NCBI RefSeq assembly: GCF_052857255.1
Contig: NC_135505.1
Coordinates: 53,327,102-53,391,101 of the forward strand
Length of the DNA stretch: 64,000 nucleotides
From: Amblyomma americanum
Taxonomy: Eukaryota; Arthropoda; Arachnida; Ixodida; Ixodidae
Direction: 5' to 3'
Shown here: positions 55,200 to 64,000 of the stretch, one piece after another
How positions within the stretch are numbered: the stretch's first letter is position 1
Layout of the letters: every line of letters begins with the position of its first letter
Notes under the pieces: model-generated
Databases searched by the model: none
Seen by the model: only the letters and a program-made list of their open reading frames with translations
What the model was told of the DNA's origin: nothing
Position numbers and translations under genes: made by a program

Positions 55200-57007
55200 C
55201 TGTAGCAGACCGCTCTGGAGAAGGTACCCCGGGCCGCTACTGGCTACAGCGGCCGCCAGCATTTGCTATTACGGGAGAATGTATACAGATTATTTGGTCG
55301 AAAAGCCGTTGGTGTCGTAGTAGTTGTAGTTCTTCTGTAATCCCGGTGTTGGCTATCGGCCACAGTGCGCGCAAGCCACAAGGCGCTGTGTTGTACCGCC
55401 TTTCTTTGATGTTGCGATAATGCACCTCCAGGTACAGCTGGCGTGTGTCGGCGGTATTCAGCATGCACTGTACGTCGATGACATCACCATCTGAGCTACT
55501 CTGGGAAACGTAGGGGCGATGGAGGAATGCCTGCACAACCAGCGGCGAACACTGCACACCATTATGCTACGTACTGCGGCCTCCAGTGATCGCCGTCCAA
55601 GTCTGAATTTGTGCATATTTGACATTCTCCGAAATGCAAAATCTCCATTCAGCTCTCTATCTCGTAAGGCGTCCTAGTCGTGCAGCACAGGGCAGGAGAA
55701 TGCTCGGTATTTTCATTAATCAGCATCGCAAGGCAGACACGACCCTTTCCAAACTCCGCAAAGTCGGCGACCACGTGAACTGCACAGTTCGCCGCGTTTC
55801 CAACAAGGGAGGAGGGTTGCGGAGTGAGGATGCGGTGTGGCGCGCTCATGCCTTCGTAATATGTCGAGTACTGTACTTGACTCCTTACCTCGGCTTACGG
55901 AAACTTGACGAAGATTGCTTGGAGGTTGTACTTCACAAAATGTTTGAGAGCGATCAACCTCCGGACCTGCACTTTCAACGCGGGACTGTTCCGTTGGTGG
56001 TTGTGAAAACCTAACGGAAACTTCGCGAGGCGCATCTCGTTAACCAATACACGCGTCTCGTTCAGAAAGTGTCCCGTCGCCGACCCTTGGACCGGTTGCA
56101 TATCAAGCATGTCCACCATACAATAGAACAGGTTCGAGTGCCCGGACTGTGGAGACGGGCCCTTTACGTTCGACCCCTTCCGACTAAGTTGAACAAGGAC
56201 CACAATGGCGGGCACAAGGCGAGGGCGGGTGCCCAGCACTGCCACTATGGCTCAAAGAAACACGTCTTCTACATCTACATTGCAGGCGCCTGGCACTCCA
56301 GGGGGGAATGGAACACGGCTGCAGTAATACACGAGGAAAAACAGGTGGATGGCCGATCGTTCAGAGCGACCAGCTCAACTCATGTAGAGGAGGTTGCAAT
56401 CGCCCTCAATGCCTCTCATCGCGCCTCTACATTCATCTCGCGGAGCCTATCGTAACTTTGATTTAGGTTGGATCGCTCCACTTGCTCACCAATTTTTTTC
56501 ACCACAGTACTTTCGACTGGGATCCAGCTCATCGCTCAATCAGAAGGGTCCCCGGCCAACCAAGGCTTTCCAGGTAATGTAGCCGCCCATGAGGCAGCCC
56601 GCGCACTCAGCTGCCTCGCATCAGGCCTTCCTTGGGAGGCCCTTAACTCAGATAACCACCCTCTACTTTCTTTTAAAGATGTTACTGAGCATTATCGTGC
56701 CGAACACCGGAGCTACCCGGTTACTATGAAGGGGTGGCGTAAAGCTGGCGAGCGAGCTCTCCTTAAGCTCTTTACGAACATCCTGCTGTGTCTGGCGGTC
56801 TTAAAGCACTTTTCTTGTTTTGACTACTGCTTATTTTGTGGGAAGGTGGCCCACATTTTCAAATGGTTTGGGCATGCAGGCGAAATCGGCCCAACAGGCC
56901 CTGGTTCGGTGGACGTACGCAGCGGTCAGGACCAACTGCGTCCCGGAATCAGGGACTCCGCCTGGTATTCTAAGCGGCGAGACCCACTAAGGGCCTTCCC
57001 ACGAGCA
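55200..57007 (+). pseudogene. RT/RNase H LINE remnant (copy 2), 3'-deleted
   Basis: Same remnant as in copy 1 with YVDD at 55471-55482, thumb blocks (TTLSKLRKVGDHVNCTVRRV) and RNase H blocks (FYIYIAGAWHSRGEWNTAAV, where the first acidic residue reads Y instead of D). 39 bases (55250-55288) extend the frame relative to copy 1. The 3' end is removed by the 269 bp deletion at 57008, so the AATAAA-like end is missing. Confidence 0.75.
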
Positions 57008-57269
57008 CAGCATCCAGGAGCAAATGATTTCATAAATGGCACAAAATTACGGTGTGATTACACGTAGAATGGCAAAATCGGAGGCTGTATTTAATATCTT
57101 CTATTAAGAAAAATCGGTCGCAATTTGCAGAGCAGATGCTCGAAGTCCGTTTACTGCAAAAGAAGTTGTACTGTCACGGTGCAATAATGACCTCATCTGT
57201 CTGTAATCCCAGAGAGGTAAGTCATCAGTCGGCAGGACTACTGAACAGTCACTCCCTTTAGGTAAATAA

Positions 57270-57690
57270 CTGGCCATGTCTCCCTCCATCCGGAAACCGC
57301 CTCACCCCATACACCTTCCCAGCCCACACCATCGAACGCCCTCGTTCCAGAAGTACCGTCCAACAACTCATCTCAATGTCCACCCGTCATCAAATCTACA
57401 CTCCAGCCAATACGATCCATCCAACTCGCTTACACTAGCTGTCCACAATGCCTCCACTCATTTAAATGACACGAGCGCGAAGAAAAAATGACGGCCAAAT
57501 AGAATTAGATGACTCAATGGGTATTTCACCTGGACTTCACAAGCACAAACCACTTCCCTACTTGTACTAACTAGGTACGGGGATACCCACCCACCCACTG
57601 GCGCCCTTGATTTAGTTTCTCATCCTACCCCAGCCCTCCAGAAGCCCCGCTCACCAGCCACTACCGGCCACTTTAATACTTCATCCTCAG
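57270..57690 (+). repeat. C-rich block of the unit (copy 2)
   Basis: Partner of 45700-46200, starting CCATCCGGAAACCGCCTCAC. Confidence 0.6.
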
Positions 57691-57745
57691 AATCATTATG
57701 TCGCTAGTTGGATGCCTTGGGTTAGGAAAAAAGCATTCATTAGAT

Positions 57746-58150
57746 TTACAGCATACAATTAACCATCGAGGACACATTCAACTGCTTTCTCACGGTAGTA
57801 ATATGATATGTCTGATTGCCCTGTATTTCTTTTGTTCTGTAACTGCACAGTGATTGGGATCTTGCGTGATACCCTTCACATCTAAATGCAACGTCGCGCC
57901 CGTTGAGACAAAAATAGAGGTAATCTGCGGTAAAACAAAGCGCCACGCGAATCAAATTTTGCACAAAGAACCGCAACTCTCGAAAATTGTGCCGCACAAT
58001 TTGCAATAAATATAGTGTATGCGCAAAGCGCAACGCAGCAGTCATTTAAGCACGCTTGCCGGGTAACGTTGTTTTGTGGCCTTTGCAGCCTACGCAGAGC
58101 CTTGCTTGAATATGTCACAGTGAAGACCGTGTATTTGTTCTATTGAACTA
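57746..58150 (-). pseudogene. LINE RT C-terminal tail (copy 2)
   Basis: Minus frames YSSKALRRLQRPQNNVTRQA (58118-57882) and, shifted, RKQLNVSSMVNCML near 57746. Partner of the fragment at 46225. Confidence 0.5.
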
Positions 58151-58683
58151 TTAAGTAAAATGAAATTGCGAATAATGCGTTAAGTATTTCATGAATGCAT
58201 GAAGTAATCTTGCATTTGATGACAGCAAACATTGGCAGCGGAAAATTTGGCAGTAGGAAATTCTGAACGAAAAAAAATGGTCATTTGAAATTCTAGGTTT
58301 ATTTTACATTTATGAAATGGAAGAGTAATTTGACGCTTTCCGGACACCTTTTCAGTGCGTGTTACCACAGTGGTTCCTTGATATGAAAACCTTCTCCGGT
58401 ATACTTATTCCGGTATTCCGGTACAGTCTCCGGTATACTTATTCCGGTATTCTTATCACAAGGCCCCACTTCGACAGTTTTCGGGCGCGTTCTCAGCATG
58501 GTGGGCGCCGATAAAAATTCCTATAACAAATCATTGTAAATAATTTCATGAGACTCGGTGCACCTAAAGCCTATTCGTGTACAACTGCTGGAAAGATTCT
58601 CTTAAGTAAAGAACTTGACAGTGCAAACCGGTAGATAGAACCTATGCGTGCTGTTGAAACTGCTTGTTAAACGAGCTTTATGG

Positions 58684-60203
58684 AAGTTGTGGCGCCATGA
58701 AAGAACAACACCCGAAAAAACAGCCTGCGTAAAAACAGCGCACAAAAAACAACGCACGAAACAAAAGCACACGGGAAAACGGCACAGCAACAAAACAGCA
58801 CAGAGAAATATAGCAGGGCGACATGACGGCCCAGTGAAAAACAGCAAAAGTCAAAACAGCACGCTGGACAAAATGGCTTAACGAGAAGACAGCACAGCGA
58901 AAAAACGAGCAGGACGAAAGAAAAGCGCAGGGAAGAAAGAGCACGACGAAAAGACTGCACATTAGAGTGCGGTGCAGCGCTACTGGAGTGGTGATAAATC
59001 ATACCCATAAACGAACGATAAATCACAATAAATAGTGCAGCGACCTTTGAAGTTAGCGAGTGTTTCTTTCACATACTAAGTAATGAACAGAGTAGAATAA
59101 TATTCGTGATCTCAAATAGACACTTTTCTGGCGGGTAATGGAATAAATAACGCTAAAGAAATTGTTGTGGAAGCATTTATTCTGCGGGTTGACAATCATT
59201 ATGTTGAATTTGGACAAATGCGTCCGATCTAGGGCTCTGGATGTACAAAAAGTCCTCATTTTTCAAAACTGGCGCTGTCGGCAATCGAATGCTGTGCAGT
59301 AGTGTTTGGAGCAAGGTACAGGGCCTTCATGCACAGAATATATTCAGTATGTGATGCTTACTTTTTGCGAGGGCAGAATTGCCCGGGCAGAACCGCCCCT
59401 CCGCGAGGTTGTTTGATGTTTAACCTGGACACTGCACAATGGTTTTCTGAGGCTGACCGGCAGTTACCGTACTTTGTGAAACGGGCAACCCAACTGCCCA
59501 GAAAATTCATGCACCAGCGTGCATTTCTTGAAGGCACTTTTATAGTGAAGCTGGTTTTTGCACTTCAAACAGAATTATGTTTAAAAATGAATTTTCGCGA
59601 CACTTTATCACCACTAAATTTTTCCCTTGGAAGATAACTTCTTCATAACATCAATTTTCAACAAAGTTGACACTTTTTTGAGGAACCACAAGAAACACCT
59701 AACCTAACCTAACCTAACAAGCACAGGTGGCAGTGAACTGAAGCAGATTTGTAGAATAAGTGCAGGGAATTTCAAGCAAGCAAGGAATATCTATAACCAC
59801 CAGTTCTGCCATATGCACAGTTCAAGCAATGCTGCTCCTGAAGGAATGAGCTAGACCTGTTTCGTAATGAACCCGCGGAACGAGCACTCGCTAACTCTAA
59901 ATGTCGCTGCTACAGGTGTTGTGATTTTGAAATTTTCTTTTATGGCTGTGATAGTCTCACATCTACAGCAGCGCTACACTATACCCCGAAGCGCTATTTT
60001 GTCGTCGTGCTGTTTTTACTTGCGCTCTTCTGTCTTCGTGCTGTTTTGTCGCTGTGCTGTTTTGTCCGGTGTGCTGTTTCGAATGGTGCTGATTTTCCTT
60101 ATGCTTTTTTTTAAGCCATGCTGTTTTGTCCTTCCGCTGTATCGTTGCTGCGATGTTTTGACGCATGATGTTTGGTCGTGTGCTATACTTTTGTGTCCCC
60201 TCA
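58684..60203. mobile_element. 1.5 kb inverted-arm element (copy 2)
   Basis: Left arm from AGTTGTGGCGCCATGAAAGA (58684), right arm to GTGTCCCCTCAA (about 60203). Central plus frame 59302-59637 (111 codons) reads LDTAQWFSEADRQLPYFVKR. Same layout as the elements at 35390 and 47131. Confidence 0.6.
59698..59718 (-). repeat. Interstitial telomeric motif (TTAGG)n, copy 2
   Basis: Four CCTAA words plus C, unmutated, at the conserved position. Confidence 0.85.
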
Positions 60204-60560
60204 ATTTCAACCACACTCACCGAGTGCCGGGTGCAGGCGCGACTTATTAAATACACATAAACCCCGATTGATTAATGTCAATATAGTGATTATTTTTCAT
60301 ATCGACTCTTCCGTAACAGCTGACGTGCCATTAATACAACTCAATAAGACGGGACCATATAGAGTCGGATGGTGCCGACCATGAACCAGTGTCACATGAG
60401 CTTCACTGTATTATGTGATGTGCTCATCTGCAGTAGAAGTGGAAAGGGCATTATTGAGAAAAAATATGGCAATACTGGTGAGCGGACTGCGTCAATGGGA
60501 AGCGGCGGAGCAGCGATAGTTAATATCTCGATGCAAATATCCCTTTTGAGGAACAGCTTT

Positions 60561-63500
60561 TTTTTTTGTCAAAGGAGGAAGAAATACTCCGCGGATTCAA
60601 ACGAGACAGATGCGACATTCTTAAAATTTATTCCAATAAGAGGAGCTGCAGCATCAATTGCAACTTTTGTGTTGAAACACCCCTTTGCATTCAAAGATGG
60701 AAAAAAAAATATTTTTAACACACTTTGCTAGACCTGGTGCAGGTGCGCAGGGTTTATATATTGTTACTGGGGATGCTTAATTATTCCGCGTGGTACGCTG
60801 TCACGCGGAACGAAGAGGCCAATAATAACCGCTGAAAACCATGGCGATCAAACTAGCAGTGTCTATGAAGAAGACGTGGCGCCGAAAGCTAAAAGATTAA
60901 TTTACTCACATGATTGTCATATCCTGCTACCACATTTTGTTCCTGCTCTGAAGTTGCTGCAGTGACGACCACCGCAGCACTGGACCTACAGTTAGACACC
61001 TCATTTTAAAACCTGACCCAGATAAATGTTGTCGAAGAGCAGAGTATTTCAGGCGAGTGAATGCACGTGCGGTGTGCGTAGCCGTCGCTCTTGCGCACTA
61101 ACTGCTCTTCCGCGTAACTTTTCTTCTGAAGTGCATTATTCATACTCTTTCTTGCACGCGCGAAATTTTGTGAGGCGTAATATTCCACACAAAAGCTATA
61201 AGAGGCTGAAATACTCATGTGTATCTAATAAGATTGTTAACTGTAACAAAGATTTTCTGTCAATAATGAAGAAATGCTAAAATAAACACTTGTAGACTAA
61301 GTGAACAGCTCTGCTGGTCTATATTACCGAAGTGGTCAGCAAATATGACGTTACTCTGAACTAATTGGACTTCAGCATCAGCAAAAACGTTTTGTTGACT
61401 CACCTCGTTGGATTGCCAGCTGCACAGAATGCACTGCAAATGCTGGATTTGTTCAATCGAGTGCTTGCCGCTCTCCAATAGGTGGCACAAGGCTTCCTCC
61501 AGCCTCATCCTTCCGAGAAGTCCGATCTTTACGTTGTCATCAACATTATCGCCTGCAACGGCAAGCAGCCTTTCTACACGCTGGAATGTCTGCGCCGCCT
61601 GTCTGCCTCCCATTATTGATGGACTGTTGATATTTTCAGCTCAGGTCGTAGCGTTCGGCAGCCCTCAAAATGTGCAGGCTACAGCTGCGGCGACCTGTGA
61701 CTTTCATTGCGTTTTTCATTGTTTGCCTCAATCAAAACAGACCACACTGGTCTACTTCTTATTGTTTAAGCCCTCTCAGCCCTCTCACCCCAGTGCAGGG
61801 CAGCCAACGGGAACCTTTTACATGTTAACCTCCTTTTCTTTCCTCTACTATCTCTCTCTCCGAAATTCGTAATCGGTGCAAATATCTCTTCGAGGTTGCA
61901 GGCGTATAAGAGAGCTGTACAGAATTCAATCGCGAAAACGTAAAATACTAGCCCATTTAGAGAACGATTATAATAATCACGTGCAATAATGCTAACAACT
62001 GCTAACAAAGTTTATGTGTTTGCGTACACTTGTGAGCGAAGTTTAAAATGTTGGGAAGGAATGTTAATCAAAGCATGTAAACAGTTTTTCCGCTATAAAT
62101 CTCTGTCATGCTTGGGTACCGTAGTTTTCCGGTTAAAAATTTAACCGGGGCATAAGTGCTCTATTTGTTTGATAATTTATTTAAAATGTTTTGTTTGAAA
62201 CCAGCAAATGTAGTGATGGACGAAAGTGCAAAGAATGCTTTTTTCATAAACGTTTTACTGCGTGTACATTTGGTGTTTAAGAAAAAATTGTTCATTGGAT
62301 GATTGATTTAGGAAAACTGGCGGCTTGCTTAAAAAGAGGCTGTTCAAGAATAAATCTGTTGATTTTCTGCGCCTTCTCTCCTCGTTTCCTTCTATGCGTT
62401 CCCGGGTTATACCGCAGACCGCCGAAGCTTCAATTTTGCAGAAGGCAACCACCGCTTTTATATGAGTGCATCTTCAGCACGAATGTTTAAGAGACGTTGC
62501 AATGAACTTTATTTTTTAGAATATTGAACATTTCACCACAATACAATTATCTTCATACAATTTTATCATTTGAAAAATAACCTGAACTTCAAATCAACAA
62601 CTGATATAATTATTCACTCTAAGCTAGGGGGACTTTCTAAAGTTGAATGGCTTGGCTTCCAGATTCTAATCGCATAATTTCATAGAATCAATAGCGTTTG
62701 AACACAAAGTAGTTTTCTATTAAGAGACACTAACATTCTAGGTGATACATTTTGAATGACTTCTACTCAGTATTTTGTAAAACAATCATGTTCAATACCA
62801 TCGTTTTTGTGTAGTATAAATTCCTAAAATATAGCATTCCAAACGGGATGTTCGCTCTTCGATAGTTTCTCAGGGCAGCGAAAGGACGAAGTACAAGTAC
62901 TTTGAATTTGTTTACTTTTTTTCTTATTGTGCCACTTATTCTGAACCGAAGTGCTAACTCCCTTTCTGAAAATGCGCCCACGATTATAGCGGCAACGTGC
63001 CCAATGCGCATCGCAGGAACAGCACAGCAGTTTTTTAACATCAGAAACAAATAATCGTGAAATGAATAATCAGAAATAAAATATTACTTATTGCGAACTC
63101 GCATTATAAAATCCAAATGTGGCATTCTTCTGCCACGTCCTTTTTTTACGGGAGTTCCACCAACTGCGGTGACGTCCCGTCGCCAGGTTGGTCTATGATT
63201 ACAGAAAGGGGCGATGAATACGTAGAAAACACAGCTGGCAGTGGCTTTTAGTGCAATACGGAGAAGATGAGAAAACGGTGTTAATCTCTAGATGAGTATT
63301 CCCGTTATTGCGTAACAACTTGATTCAATAAATAGGCGAACCTCAATTTTGTCGCCAGGGTGTTGTAGCTAATGAAGAGTGGAGATTTTAGCTAGTTTGT
63401 TCAATTTGGAAGAGGCAAAAAAGGGCGAAAAAGAAGTCAGTGTGTCTCTCTTTGTATTTATTCAACCATCCATGTTCTTTGGGTTCTTTTGCATCTTTCT

Positions 63501-64000
63501 AGAATTTGTGCGTCACTTAACGTTAATTCTTAAAGCCTTGCCTGCGGGGCCAGTCACAAACCCTCAAAGATGGTTGAAATCACTTTGTTAGCTAAATGCT
63601 GAGTGTCTCATTCAACACTAATAACAAAGCTAGGCTAGTTCAAGTAACCAGCTATGGGGCTGAAATTTCTCACCCTCTTTTAGTCGCCAGGAAGTTGTTT
63701 GTACAAAGGGAACGAGCTAAAACATGTCTTTTTGCGGAACATATTACAGGAATAACTAGAGTTTGGGTTTGCAAGTTTTCTTCTTGAAAAATTAGCCAAC
63801 CGTTTTTTTATTTTTCAGATTGCAGTTTCCTTACGGAGGGCGGTGGAATTATACCCTTAAAGATAAATATCAACTTTAGATATATGCAGTTACTGTACGG
63901 TAAAAAGTTACTTAGAGATAGCCACACCATTTGTCATTCGGAGGATTCGATTTGCTGGTAATTAACTTTTAAATCTTGGTCGATTGCAACTGAAAGAGTT
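60561..64000 (+). repeat. Right-hand older array copy, cut by the window end
   Basis: Collinear with 37.27-41.09 kb of copy 1 and 49.01-52.86 kb of copy 2, but clearly more diverged, and it lacks both SINEs. The array therefore continues past the window. Confidence 0.88.
61390..61870 (+). pseudogene. ORF1-only retroelement, 3' end (right-hand copy)
   Basis: The ORF1 C-terminus reads LQMLDLFNRVLAAL and ends at a stop. The GTTGTCATCAACATTATCGC and GTGCAGGGCAGCCAACGGGA boxes follow. This is the least degraded of the three array copies of this fragment. Confidence 0.7.

Larger units (their letters stand above)
49011..60560 (+). repeat. Tandem array unit, copy 2 (about 11.55 kb)
   Basis: Near-identical to copy 1 along its whole length (by eye a few differences per hundred bases). 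Two indels matter: 39 extra bases at 55250-55288 and a 269 bp loss at about 57008 relative to copy 1. It has the same cargo and order. The right edge is where similarity to copy 1 falls to that of the older copies, near 60.56 kb. Confidence 0.9.

Noticed and set aside
37266..60560. LTR retrotransposon or Maverick-type element explaining the two long direct repeats
   Set aside because: The repeats are adjacent, not flanking an interior. There is no protease, integrase, polymerase B or capsid frame, and older copies flank the pair, so a tandem array fits better.
1..64000. Bacterial (endosymbiont) origin of any segment
   Set aside because: No ribosome binding sites, operons or dense coding. Eukaryotic retroelements and SINEs cover the window.

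Overview
This is a eukaryotic, repeat-dominated window with no recognisable intact host gene. The best fit is a hard tick (Ixodida). Supporting signs are tRNA-headed SINEs with a conserved second domain that resembles the Ruka family reported from ixodid ticks (family name from memory), arthropod-type TTAGG telomeric motifs, and decayed LINEs of CR1-like, RTE-like and RNase H-bearing (I-like) types. There are no operons, no clear spliced gene and no CRISPR. Nearly every long open frame lies in, or is a shadow of, a retroelement.

Left part (1 to about 22.4 kb) is a graveyard of mobile elements. It holds a 656 bp foldback made of two head-to-head SINE-like arms (1.02-1.68 kb) and a reverse transcriptase (RT) fragment (1.9-2.2 kb). 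An RTE-type LINE on the minus strand follows (3.2-4.6 kb), then a CR1-like RT (7.8-8.9 kb) joined directly to an RNase H LINE 3' end (8.9-10.3 kb). A SINE nested in another SINE has a 10 bp target-site duplication (10.3-10.9 kb). An ORF1-only gag-like retroelement on the minus strand (13.0-14.8 and 15.5-15.7 kb) appears split by a unit carrying tandem CRE/TATA promoter-like monomers and a 156-codon charged ORF (14.8-15.5 kb). A CR1-like LINE on the minus strand (16.7-19.2 kb), an RTE end (19.4-20.2 kb) and another RT (21.3-22.4 kb) complete this part.

Right part (about 22.4-64.0 kb) is one large, same-orientation tandem array with a unit of about 11.75 kb. Two near-identical full copies (about 37.27-49.01 and 49.01-60.56 kb) are flanked by older copies that differ by roughly a tenth by eye: 32.62-37.27 kb on the left and 60.56-64.0 kb (cut by the window end) on the right. 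More decayed, partly deleted copies lie at 22.4-24.5, 27.95-29.1 and 29.1-30.2 kb. Each unit carries the same cargo in the same order: the 3' part of the ORF1-only retroelement, AT-rich filler, conserved short ORFs of unknown meaning, an RT/RNase H LINE remnant, a C-rich block, a minus-strand RT tail, and a 1.5 kb element with about 400 bp inverted arms and (CCTAA)n in its centre. SINE insertions present in copies 1 and 2 but absent from the right-hand copy, with exact target-site duplications, date the last duplication.

The longest ORF (580 codons, minus, 30.57-32.31 kb) is the RT of a CR1-like LINE lying in the old part of the array. The genes do not form a pathway. The biology here is genome dynamics: nested retroposition, foldback elements, a candidate promoter duplication and expansion of a composite macrosatellite. 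All protein calls come from reading translations by eye, with no database search.
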